From Pseudomonas migulae NBRC 103157 (GTDB lineage: Bacteria; Pseudomonadota; Gammaproteobacteria; Pseudomonadales; Pseudomonadaceae): a stretch of 64,000 nt of DNA. The translations under genes were made by a program, and so were the position numbers. Below are positions 1-7,108 of the stretch, piece after piece. Position 1 is the stretch's first letter. Each line of letters starts with the position of its first letter. The stretch is taken from assembly GCF_002091715.1 (NCBI RefSeq), contig NZ_BDAG01000001.1, positions 248,001 through 312,000 of the forward strand, written 5' to 3'. The notes under the pieces are model-generated. The model did no database searches. It saw only the letters and a program-made list of their open reading frames with translations, and was not told where the DNA came from.

Positions 1-270
1 CGCATCGATGTTGCTCAGCGCAATAGCCTGAACCTCGTCGTCAGAGCGATTGCGCTCCCGCCATAACGTCAATAAGGCACGAACCCGCTCGATCGATAAT
101 CCCAGATCTCGTGCATGGTGGATGAAGCGTAAAACGTGTACATCGCACTCGCAGTAGACGCGATAGCCACACCGCGTGCGCTGTGACGGCGGGATCAGAT
201 TGATGCGCTCGTAGTGGCGGATCATCCGGGCGGACAAACCGCTGACACTTGCCGCCTCACCAATGTTCAT
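1..270 (-). CDS. cueR: CueR-type MerR family regulator (C-terminal part outside window)
   Basis: Reading leftward from an ATG at 270, the frame stays open to the window edge and gives about 90 residues of a MerR family regulator. It starts MNIGEAASVSGLSARMIRHY, a winged-helix domain with the MerR-type arginine-tyrosine recognition helix, followed by the RDLGLSIERVRALLTLWRER segment typical of Pseudomonas CueR. A good ribosome site (CAGGAGG) lies just upstream. CueR binds Cu(I) and twists an over-spaced promoter to switch on copper export. The metal-binding cysteines would lie beyond the window, so copper specificity is inferred from similarity and from the nearby CueR-type operator and copper ATPase remnant. 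Other MerR metal sensors remain possible. Confidence 0.75.
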   Translation of the reverse strand, partial: MNIGEAASVSGLSARMIRHYERINLIPPSQRTRCGYRVYCECDVHVLRFIHHARDLGLSIERVRALLTLWRERNRSDDEVQAIALSNIDA

Positions 271-305
271 AAGATCCTCCTGTTCGCTGAACCACCGAAT
301 CAGCC

Positions 306-604
306 CTATTCTCGTTGTGCCGGCTGCCAACAGTTCCGTAACAAGGTGTAAGTAACCACTGAGACCGCCCTTACCGCACCAGGACTGCCGGACCCAACAC
401 GCCCATTGCTGCTCGCGGAATACCGATCAGGTTGTAGACGAAGGCCCAGAGCGGACTCTTCAGAATCTGGCCATAAGTGCAACGGGACAGCATCAAGGCA
501 TCCGCCACCAGAGCCGGGTCGCCGCGCATACCCGCTACGCTGAGCCCCCATTGCTGGATAGGATTGGACGTGGCGGTAGCGGTATGGGGGAATAAGCTGA
601 CCAT
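306..604 (-). pseudogene. copA: remnant of copper P-type ATPase (CopA) C-terminus
   Basis: An open frame starting at an ATG at 604 with a good Shine-Dalgarno (GGAGG) reads into residues resembling the last part of CopA: a degenerate GTGTDVA-like segment, then RGDPALVADALMLSR, then WAFVYNLIGIPRAAMGVLGP, the closing transmembrane region of copper ATPases. It stops at 371. In a second frame, down to 306, the expected final CopA piece continues (AVSVVTYTLLRNCWQP, like the usual SSVSVVxNALxLRRW). So the gene has lost almost everything before the hinge and has a frameshift near 376. It cannot pump copper. The identification rests on motif order rather than strong identity. Confidence 0.65.
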
Positions 605-635
605 CACCAACCTCCTGAAGAGCCTCTCTCCCGTA

Positions 636-666
636 AGGTTGGACCTTACTATTGGGGCAAGGTCAA
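636..666 (-). promoter_or_regulatory. CueR/MerR-type operator-promoter
   Basis: On the minus strand TTGACC (661-666) is followed by a dyad ACCTTGC...TAAGGT (643-663), then CAACCT (636-641) after a 19-bp spacer. The long spacer with an ACCTT/AAGGT dyad inside it is the signature of MerR-family copper promoters. It points at the decayed CopA remnant at 306-604, so the switch is preserved although its target is broken. Confidence 0.7.
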
Positions 667-670
667 GCAG

Positions 671-929
671 CAACGCGATTGCTGGACGAGTCCTCGAAAA
701 AAGGATTGAGGCTGGTCTGTTGACTTGGTAACTATCTCAATGCTGGTAACGCATAAAAGTTTTTAATTCAATGACTTACAGAATAAATACGCTGGTGTCC
801 GCCTTGTCCTGGTATGTCTCCTATACTGACTCGCGCCGACCGGTTCAACGCAGACACTCGTACACCGTCGGAACAGCCGTCAGCGGGTTCTAACGGCTTC
901 CTTACGACTCAACAGTAAGGAGAACGAAA
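671..929. other. non-coding gap, no gene recognised
   Basis: Between the CueR-type operator and the peroxiredoxin fragment lie about 260 bases, AT-richer than the flanks. No convincing gene, RNA or terminator is visible. It probably contains the old promoter of the peroxiredoxin. Confidence 0.4.
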
Positions 930-1100
930 ATGGCAATCCGCATTGGCGACGAAGCACCGGACTTCACCGCCGAAAGCACCGAAGGCCCGCTCCACCTCTA
1001 TGAGTACTACTGCGGTTTTGAGACGCCAGCAGTCGAGGTTCGGACTAGGTTGGATGATGATTCCAGCCAATGGAAAGTCACCAACTCGCGTTATGACTGA
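930..1100 (+). pseudogene. 5' fragment of a 1-Cys peroxiredoxin (LsfA-like)
   Basis: After a clear ribosome site (TAAGGAGAACG), an ATG at 930 opens MAIRIGDEAPDFTAESTEG, the invariant start of LsfA/Prx6-type peroxiredoxins. The match ends after about 25 residues. Codons from about 1005 read unrelated sequence to a stop at 1100 (56 aa). The catalytic PVCTTE cysteine region is missing, so the product cannot be a peroxidase. The sudden loss of homology marks a recombination or insertion junction near 1000-1010. The rest of the gene is not in this window. Confidence 0.7.
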
Positions 1101-1367
1101 TTTCCTTCCCTTCGGCGAGTATTTTTCTGACTAGACCGATGGCTGTCGCAGACCCATTTCCGTCCGATGTAGCACTCGAAAGTGAAAACGGCGGAAGTGC
1201 AGTCGAGCTTTTCGCGGCATCTTTGCCGATGCTCCGGAGGGCGCAGCCGCTCGTCGCAGTAACCAGCAAGAATTGCCTCTATGCACGGTTATCCAATGAC
1301 GAGATCAGCTCTGCGCGCGAGCATAATGACGTGTCTTCTCTAATGACAAAATGAGAGCCGGACGATC
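1101..1367. other. gap, no supported gene
   Basis: A 71-codon open frame (1139-1354, plus) exists here, but it has no good ribosome site and no recognisable family feature. I treat this stretch as non-coding sequence between the broken peroxiredoxin and the antitoxin-like gene. Confidence 0.35.
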
Positions 1368-2006
1368 ATGAGTGAAAGCGAGCGTTGGATAGTCAAATGC
1401 CAGAATACTGAGGACGGTAGCGGCGATGTCATCGTTGATTTACCTCCAGAATTACTTGTCAAAATGGGGGTCGGTGTTGGGGACGATCTGACGATTACGG
1501 TAGCGAATGGCACAATAGTGCTGAAGCCTACGCATGGCACAACATCAGTGCAGCCCGTGTTTGCTGGAGTCCTGCGTGATGATGCTTATCATGCCTACCG
1601 CACCCGGCTGGAGGCGTCTCTAAATATCCCCTCAAACGCCTCTGATCAGGACATTCACGACATGATCGTAACTGGCTTCTCGGCCAGCATGTTCATGTCG
1701 CTTTGCGACGATGGAACCATAAGTCCGGAAGATCGCGACAGAATCATTCCACTCAAAACGCTCAAAACAAAATTGGTCAGCAATCAGCTCTTAACGGTAG
1801 ATGAGAGCGATCGACTATTTCGCTTTGCACACATTACCGCCATGGCCGAGGTGATCTTTGGGGACGCAGGGAAGGCCAAACAATGGCTTTCCAAACCCAA
1901 ATCCCGTTTTTCGGGCAAAAGTCCAACTGCGATGCTTACTACAACCCACGGCACACATCGGGTCGAAGAAATGCTGATTCAGGTAGCAGAGGGCATGTCA
2001 TTTTGA
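1368..2006 (+). CDS. AbrB-like / Xre-MbcA-ParS antitoxin domain fusion protein
   Basis: The 212-residue protein has two recognisable parts. Residues about 5-60 (DVIVDLPPELLVKMGVGVGD, then DDLTITVANGTIVLKP) resemble a swapped-hairpin AbrB/MazE-type DNA-binding domain. Residues about 130-212 match the antitoxin/toxin-binding domain of the MbcA/ParS/Xre family (DUF2384), with a helix like LxxxESDRLxRxAxIxAxAExxFGD and the closing RVEEMLIQVAEGMSF. Such antitoxins normally sit directly upstream of a RES-domain toxin that attacks NAD+. None follows: all frames after 2006 hit stops quickly. The protein is therefore an orphan antitoxin or a stand-alone regulator. Its location among gene remnants and mobile-type repeats suggests acquisition by transfer. 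Confidence 0.7.
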   Translation: MSESERWIVKCQNTEDGSGDVIVDLPPELLVKMGVGVGDDLTITVANGTIVLKPTHGTTSVQPVFAGVLRDDAYHAYRTRLEASLNIPSNASDQDIHDMIVTGFSASMFMSLCDDGTISPEDRDRIIPLKTLKTKLVSNQLLTVDESDRLFRFAHITAMAEVIFGDAGKAKQWLSKPKSRFSGKSPTAMLTTTHGTHRVEEMLIQVAEGMSF

Positions 2007-2064
2007 TCCAACCGCCGCTAAGTAGAACCATCACAAGCAGGTACGCGACCGCAACGGGCATTGT

Positions 2065-2330
2065 TGTCAAAATACTCATTCAGCTGGCGAGCTCCGTTAA
2101 GCCGTTTACCCCTGAATTCACTGAGCCGTTGTTGTCAAAATATTTTGTTCGGCAGCATTCTCGACTTTAAAAAGGCTCCTGCGGGTAGTGTCAAACTATG
2201 TTGTTATTGACTCATCCCGTCATTCGAATATCGCCATGGGTTGTGTCAAGTTATGTTGTCATCTGGGGAGTGCTGCAGGCCCTGTAAATGACTGATTTTA
2301 TTGATGTTCGTGTGTCAAACTATGTTGTTG
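2065..2330 (+). repeat. five degenerate direct repeats, transposon-end-like
   Basis: Five same-strand copies of a roughly 17-bp motif near TGTCAAACTATGTTGTT occur at 2065-2081, 2133-2149, 2189-2205, 2244-2260 and 2313-2329, with starts 55-69 bp apart. Copies 3 and 5 are identical over 17 bp; copies 1 and 2 are the most divergent. Spaced direct repeats starting TGT at the edge of foreign DNA resemble transposase-binding sites in the ends of Tn7/Tn5053-like (TnsB/TniA) or IS21-like elements. No transposase gene is present, so the assignment is inference. Confidence 0.5.
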
Positions 2331-2387
2331 GGCACCAAGGGGCGAGGTCGCTGTCATGGACAGGACCTTGCCCCTTTTACATTCAGC

Positions 2388-3209
2388 TCAGAATTTTTCC
2401 GCGATCAACCGCAGTGGATAATTCGGTTCTTTATAACTGCCCGGTTTCTGCCGTTTGGGCAACTTCACGGCTTCCCTCGGAACTTCCTTGTAAGGAATGC
2501 GACTGAGCAGGTCGGTGATGATGTTCAGGCGAGCCCGTCGCTTGTCATTCGAGTTGGCCACTAACCACGGGGCATGTTCGGTGTCGGTCATCTTGAACAT
2601 GTCGTCACGTGCGCGCGAATAGTCATACCAGCGGCTGTAGGACTTGAGATCCATGCCGGTGAGCTTCCAGATTTTGCGTCCGTCCTTGATGCGAGCCTGA
2701 AGCCGTCGTGTCTGCTCCTCCGGACTCACTTCCAGCCAGTACTTGATCAGAATGACACCTGAATCGACGATCGCGCGCTCGACTAGAGGGATGGCCTTCA
2801 GGAAGCTATCCACTTGTTCCTGGGTGCAGAACCCCATCACCCGCTCCACGCCCGCACGGTTGTACCAACTGCGATCGAAGATCACCACTTCGCCAGCCGC
2901 CGGCAGATGCGGCAGGTAGCGCTGCACATACATCTGACTTTTCTCGCGTTCTGTCGGCGCACTGAGTGCAATCACCCGGAAGACCCGCGGGCTCACCCGC
3001 TCGGTCAACGCCTTGATGGTCCCGCCCTTGCCAGCACCGTCGCGTCCTTCAAAAACGACGCACACCTTGATGCCCTTGTGTCGCACCCATTCCTGCAACT
3101 TGACGGTTTCGACGTGCAGTTCGCGCAGCGCTTTCAGGTAGTCTTTGTTGCTCATTTTCGGACTGTCAGCCATTTGTGGCTTTCGTGCCCGCTTCTTGTC
3201 CTTCGCCAT
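2388..3209 (-). CDS. ppk2: polyphosphate kinase 2 (PPK2)
   Basis: PPK2 enzymes transfer phosphate between inorganic polyphosphate and nucleoside di- or monophosphates. The 273-residue product has the PPK2 Walker A motif GRDGAGKG (residues 55-62), the Walker B-like DRSWYNR (112-118), the lid-region segment RLQARIKDGRKIWKL and the WYDYSRARDDM stretch. Length is normal for a single-domain PPK2. I chose the ATG at 3209, which follows AGAGAGG; a TTG two codons upstream is less likely. The gene is monocistronic and divergent from a LysR gene. Class I to III substrate preference cannot be read from sequence alone. Confidence 0.92.
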   Translation of the reverse strand: MAKDKKRARKPQMADSPKMSNKDYLKALRELHVETVKLQEWVRHKGIKVCVVFEGRDGAGKGGTIKALTERVSPRVFRVIALSAPTEREKSQMYVQRYLPHLPAAGEVVIFDRSWYNRAGVERVMGFCTQEQVDSFLKAIPLVERAIVDSGVILIKYWLEVSPEEQTRRLQARIKDGRKIWKLTGMDLKSYSRWYDYSRARDDMFKMTDTEHAPWLVANSNDKRRARLNIITDLLSRIPYKEVPREAVKLPKRQKPGSYKEPNYPLRLIAEKF

Positions 3210-3316
3210 GACCAAGACCTCTCTGTCTCCCGGTCATGTCAGACTAGGTCGTTTTCGACGTCGCGCTCAAATTTGAGCCTGACGATTGCTATTTTTTTGA
3301 ATGGAGGACATGCCCG

Positions 3317-4219
3317 GTGGACCGATTTCAGGAAATGCAGGTCTTCGCCGCCGTTGCCCAGGAACAAGGCTTTTCGGCGGCGGCGCGGCGTTTGGGCATG
3401 TCGGCGGCCAGTGTCACCCGTGCAGTGGCGGCGCTGGAAAAACGCATCGGCACGCTGTTGCTGACCCGCACCACGCGCAGCGTGTACCTGAGCGAGGCAG
3501 GCCAGCGGTATCTCGAAGATTGCAGGAGGATTCTCGCCGAGGTGCAGGAAGCGGAGGATTCGGCAGCGGGCAGCCACGCCGAGCCCCGCGGGCAACTAAC
3601 TGTTACGGCGCCAGTATTGTTTGGCGAAATGTTCGTCACCCCAGTGATGGTGGATTACCTGACGCAGTTCCCTGAAGTCTGCATCAATGCGGTGCTGGTT
3701 GACCGAGTGATGAGCATGGTAGAGGAGGGGATTGATGTTGCCGTGCGCATTGGTGAGTTACCCGACAGCAATCAGCACGCCATTCGTATCGGAGAAGTAC
3801 GGCGGGTGATCTGTGGTTCTCCGCGGTTTCTGGCGGCAAACGGCAGGCCTGTACATCCGCAAGACCTGGCGCACGCACCGATCGTTGCAACGTCGGCTAT
3901 CGGCCAGCAGAGAAGCTGGCCATTTCTGGTTGCAGGCGAGTCATTCAGTGTTCGGCCGGAGCCACGCCTGGTGGTGACGGCGAATCAAGCGGCCGTCAAC
4001 GCTGCGTGCCTGGGGTTAGGGTTCACCCGTGTCCTGTCTTATCAAGTCTCGAGCAAATTAGCATCGGGCGAGCTGGAAATTGTGCTGGAGGACTTTGAAT
4101 TGCCGCCATTGCCCATTCATGTGGTGTATCAGGGCGGACGCAATGCCCCGGCGCGGATTCGAAGTTTTGTCGACTACGCGGCGAAAGCGCTGAGGGAACA
4201 CCCGGCCTTGAACGGCTGA
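3317..4219 (+). CDS. LysR family transcriptional regulator
   Basis: This 300-residue protein has the LysR layout: an N-terminal winged helix-turn-helix (residues 1-60, FSAAARRLGMSAASVTRAV, then LLTRTTRSVYLSEAG) and a periplasmic-binding-like effector domain (about 90-295). It starts at a GTG preceded by GGAGG. It lies about 100 bp from ppk2 on the opposite strand and 127 bp upstream of a same-strand glutathione transferase gene. LysR proteins usually regulate a neighbour, so the transferase and the fused oxidoreductase after it are reasonable candidate targets. The effector is unknown. Confidence 0.9.
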   Translation: MDRFQEMQVFAAVAQEQGFSAAARRLGMSAASVTRAVAALEKRIGTLLLTRTTRSVYLSEAGQRYLEDCRRILAEVQEAEDSAAGSHAEPRGQLTVTAPVLFGEMFVTPVMVDYLTQFPEVCINAVLVDRVMSMVEEGIDVAVRIGELPDSNQHAIRIGEVRRVICGSPRFLAANGRPVHPQDLAHAPIVATSAIGQQRSWPFLVAGESFSVRPEPRLVVTANQAAVNAACLGLGFTRVLSYQVSSKLASGELEIVLEDFELPPLPIHVVYQGGRNAPARIRSFVDYAAKALREHPALNG

Positions 4220-4346
4220 GTGTTTATTGCTCAGGCTGAAATAATTGATTGCGTTTGCTGACTATTCTGTCGTTTTGATTGTGGGTGGAAGATGACTTCC
4301 ATCGCGCTGATCTCCCGAACGGCGCTACCACCCAGTGGAGTCGACC

Positions 4347-4973
4347 ATGCAAGCGATCAAACTTTATAACTTCCCGCGTTCCGGCCATGCGCACCGTGTG
4401 GAACTGATGTTGTCCCTGCTGCAACTGCCGACCGAGCTTATCCTGGTCGATCTGGCCAAAGGTGCGCACAAACAGCCGGAGTACCTGGCAATCAACCCGT
4501 TCGGACAGGTTCCTGCCATCGACGACCAAGGCGTGGTGCTGGCTGATTCCAATGCGATTCTGGTTTACCTGGCGCAAAAATATGGCAACGGTCGCTGGCT
4601 GCCAGCCGACCCGGTTGGCGCGGCGAAGGTTCAACGATGGTTGTCTGTGGCTGCCGGCCCGATTGCCTTTGGTCCGGCCAGGGCAAGACTGATCACTGTA
4701 TTTGGTGCGGCTTATAACGCTGAAGAGGTGATTGCTTACTCTCACATCTGGCTCAAACAGATCGATCAGGAGCTGGCTGCTTCGCCTTATCTGGTTGGCA
4801 CCGAACCGACCATCGCCGACGTCGCGGCCTACAGCTACATCGCCCATGCGCCCGAAGGCAATGTGTCGCTCGAAGACTACGCCAACGTACGAGCCTGGCT
4901 GACGCGTATCGAAGCCTTGCCTGGTTTTGTCGGTATGCCGCGCACCGTCGTCGGCCTGCAAAAAACTGCCTGA
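4347..4973 (+). CDS. glutathione S-transferase family protein
   Basis: The 208-residue product has the thioredoxin-like N-terminal GST domain (residues 1-78, [20 protein letters not shown], with the cis-proline and glutathione-contact pattern [20 protein letters not shown]) and an all-alpha C-terminal domain (about 85-200) with the folding signature [12 protein letters not shown]. These enzymes conjugate or reduce electrophiles with glutathione. I chose the ATG at 4347 after GTGGAG; a GTG at 4335 is also open. A perfect GC hairpin follows, and the fused oxidoreductase gene starts 62 bp later, so the two are probably co-transcribed. Confidence 0.9.
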   Translation: MQAIKLYNFPRSGHAHRVELMLSLLQLPTELILVDLAKGAHKQPEYLAINPFGQVPAIDDQGVVLADSNAILVYLAQKYGNGRWLPADPVGAAKVQRWLSVAAGPIAFGPARARLITVFGAAYNAEEVIAYSHIWLKQIDQELAASPYLVGTEPTIADVAAYSYIAHAPEGNVSLEDYANVRAWLTRIEALPGFVGMPRTVVGLQKTA

Positions 4974-4979
4974 TGCTGC

Positions 4980-4998
4980 GGCCCGACATCGTCGGGCC
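4980..4998. promoter_or_regulatory. perfect 8-bp GC hairpin between GST and oxidoreductase genes
   Basis: GGCCCGAC (4980-4987), loop ATC, GTCGGGCC (4991-4998) begins just after the GST stop codon. No T-tract follows, so it is unlikely to be a full intrinsic terminator. It could protect the 3' end of the upstream message or lower expression of the downstream gene. Confidence 0.45.
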
Positions 4999-5035
4999 GT
5001 CCACACTGCGCCTGTCGCGCAGAGGAGAAGCCGTT

Positions 5036-7066
5036 ATGGACCGTTCACCTTGGCACGTTGGCGAGAAACAGTTGCAGGCACACGTCGGTGTTGCCGAGCG
5101 AATGGAGACGTTGGGTCGTAGGGTGGTTCGCACCGAGATGCCGGACCAGCACCGCACGTTCTATGAGCAACTGCCGTTCATGCTGTACGGCGCAGTGGAC
5201 GCCGACGGCAACCCTTGGGCCAGCATTCTTGAAGGGCCACCGGGTTTCGCTCACTCGCCCGAGCCGGATGCGTTGCTGTTCAACAGCCTGCCGGGGGCGG
5301 ATGATCCTGCGCAGTTGGTCGATGGCGCGGCGATCGGTCTGTTGGGGATAGAACTGCATACCCGGCGGCGCAACCGCCTCAATGGTCGCGTCGGTGCCGT
5401 AACGGCAAAGGGGTTTGCTGTAACGGTCGAACAGTCCTTCGGCAACTGCCCGCAATACATTCAATTGCGGCAGTTTCGCTCGGTGCCGCTGGCGGATCCG
5501 GCGACGCGCATTGCTCAACACCTGAAAGGCCTGGATGACGCGGCCAAAGCCGTGATCACCGCCGCCGACACCTTCTTCGTCGCGAGTTATGTGGATATTG
5601 ATGGCCAGCGCTCAGTGGACGTTTCACACCGTGGCGGCCAGTCCGGTTTCGTACGGGTGGAAGGCAATCGCCTGACCATCCCGGACTTCGCCGGCAACCT
5701 GTTCTTCAATACCTTGGGCAACTTGCTGGTAAATCCCCGGGCGGGCTTGCTGTTTATCGATTTCAACTCGGGCGACCTGCTACACCTCAGCGGTCGCGCC
5801 GATGTCATCCTTGAAGGCCCGCAGGTCGAAGCTTTCCAGGGCGCAGAGCGTCTCTGGACATTCGAGGTGGAGCAGGTGGTGCGTCGGCCAGCAGCGTTGG
5901 CTTTGCGTTGGCGCTTCGACGGCGTATCACCCAACAGTTTGATGACCGGAACGTGGGAGCAGGTCGAGGCCCGTCTGCAAGCCCAGGCGCTGGGTGATCG
6001 TTGGCGGCCGCTGCGAGTGGTGCGGATCGAAGCGGAAAGCCACAACATCCGCTCGATCTATCTGGAACCTGCCGATGGCGCGGGGTTGCCGGTGTTTCAG
6101 GCGGGGCAGCATTTGCCACTGCGATTCAACATTGGCGGTGAGGTGCATATCCGCACTTACAGCCTGTCGAGCGCGCCGTCCGACGACTTTTTCCGCATCA
6201 GCGTGAAACGTGAAGGGCTGGTGTCTTCGCACCTGCATGAGCAGGTGCGAGTCGGTGATCTGCTGGAAGCCCGCGCGCCGCAGGGGCACTTCACGGTGGC
6301 AACCCATGAACGTCGGCCGTTGGTGTTGCTGGCTGCCGGTGTAGGTATTACACCGTTGCTGTCGATGGTGCGGGAGGTGGTGTATCAAGGCCTGCGCACC
6401 CGGCACATTCGGCCTACATGGTTTTTCCAGAGTTCACGCACGCTGGCCGATCAACCGTTTCGTCCCGAGCTGGATCGCTTGCTCGAGAGTGCAGGTGAGG
6501 CGGTGCGGGTGCTGCGTCTGCTCAGTCAGCCGGAGGCCGATGCTCACGAGGGCGAAGACTTTGATATGACGGGACGGATCGACACGGCTTTACTCCAGTC
6601 CATGCTCGAAGTGGAGGACTACGATCAGCTGGACTTTGTCCTCTGCGGCCCGGGCAGTTTTACCCAAGGGCTGTACGACAGCCTTCGAGGACTGGACATC
6701 CGTGACAGCAGGATTCACGCCGAGACCTTCGGCCCGTCGACCTTGCGTCGCCAGCCAGACCCCGACGCGGTGGTCATCGAGCAACCGCCCGCCGCAACCA
6801 CCTCGGTGCCGGTGGTGTTCCAGCGCTCGGCCAAAGAAGCTCGCTGGCAACCCGATGGCGGCAGTTTGCTGGAGTTGGCGGAAAGCCGTGGCTTGCGTCC
6901 GGAATTCAGTTGCCGCGGCGGTTCCTGCGGGACCTGCAAGACTCGCCTGGTCAGCGGCCAAGTGAATTATCCACAGCCGCCAGCGGAGGTTCCGGACGAA
7001 GGAAGCGTCCTGATTTGTTGTGCGATTCCGGCACAAGGCTCGCAGCCTTTGGTGCTCGACCTGTAG
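5036..7066 (+). CDS. fused PNPOx-like / ferredoxin reductase / 2Fe-2S ferredoxin protein
   Basis: This 676-residue protein joins three modules. Residues about 40-310 resemble the flavin-binding split barrel of the pyridoxamine 5'-phosphate oxidase family. Residues about 325-560 form an FNR-type FAD and NAD(P) unit (HIRTYSLSSAPSDDFFRISV for flavin, LLAAGVGITPLLSMVREV for the nucleotide). The C-terminal part is a plant-type [2Fe-2S] ferredoxin with C626, C631 and C634 (SCRGGSCGTCKT) and a fourth ligand at C661 or C662. Electrons would pass from NAD(P)H through FAD and the cluster to the N-terminal flavin site. The substrate is unknown. The start follows AGAGGAG; the gene is downstream of a GST, which hints at detoxification. 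Confidence 0.85.
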   Translation: MDRSPWHVGEKQLQAHVGVAERMETLGRRVVRTEMPDQHRTFYEQLPFMLYGAVDADGNPWASILEGPPGFAHSPEPDALLFNSLPGADDPAQLVDGAAIGLLGIELHTRRRNRLNGRVGAVTAKGFAVTVEQSFGNCPQYIQLRQFRSVPLADPATRIAQHLKGLDDAAKAVITAADTFFVASYVDIDGQRSVDVSHRGGQSGFVRVEGNRLTIPDFAGNLFFNTLGNLLVNPRAGLLFIDFNSGDLLHLSGRADVILEGPQVEAFQGAERLWTFEVEQVVRRPAALALRWRFDGVSPNSLMTGTWEQVEARLQAQALGDRWRPLRVVRIEAESHNIRSIYLEPADGAGLPVFQAGQHLPLRFNIGGEVHIRTYSLSSAPSDDFFRISVKREGLVSSHLHEQVRVGDLLEARAPQGHFTVATHERRPLVLLAAGVGITPLLSMVREVVYQGLRTRHIRPTWFFQSSRTLADQPFRPELDRLLESAGEAVRVLRLLSQPEADAHEGEDFDMTGRIDTALLQSMLEVEDYDQLDFVLCGPGSFTQGLYDSLRGLDIRDSRIHAETFGPSTLRRQPDPDAVVIEQPPAATTSVPVVFQRSAKEARWQPDGGSLLELAESRGLRPEFSCRGGSCGTCKTRLVSGQVNYPQPPAEVPDEGSVLICCAIPAQGSQPLVLDL

Positions 7067-7108
7067 CATCTGACGGACGCTGCCTTCAGCAGCGACAAAG
7101 GATGCTTT

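Noticed and set aside
800..840. TTGTCC...TATACT as a sigma-70 promoter for the peroxiredoxin fragment
   Set aside because: The spacing of about 12 bp is too short for sigma-70.
1139..1354. 71-codon open frame
   Set aside because: No ribosome site, no recognisable feature, and AT/GC pattern not gene-like.
1883..2170. possible RES toxin gene after the antitoxin-like gene
   Set aside because: The frame lacks any RES motif residues and begins inside the antitoxin gene; stops occur early in the other frames.
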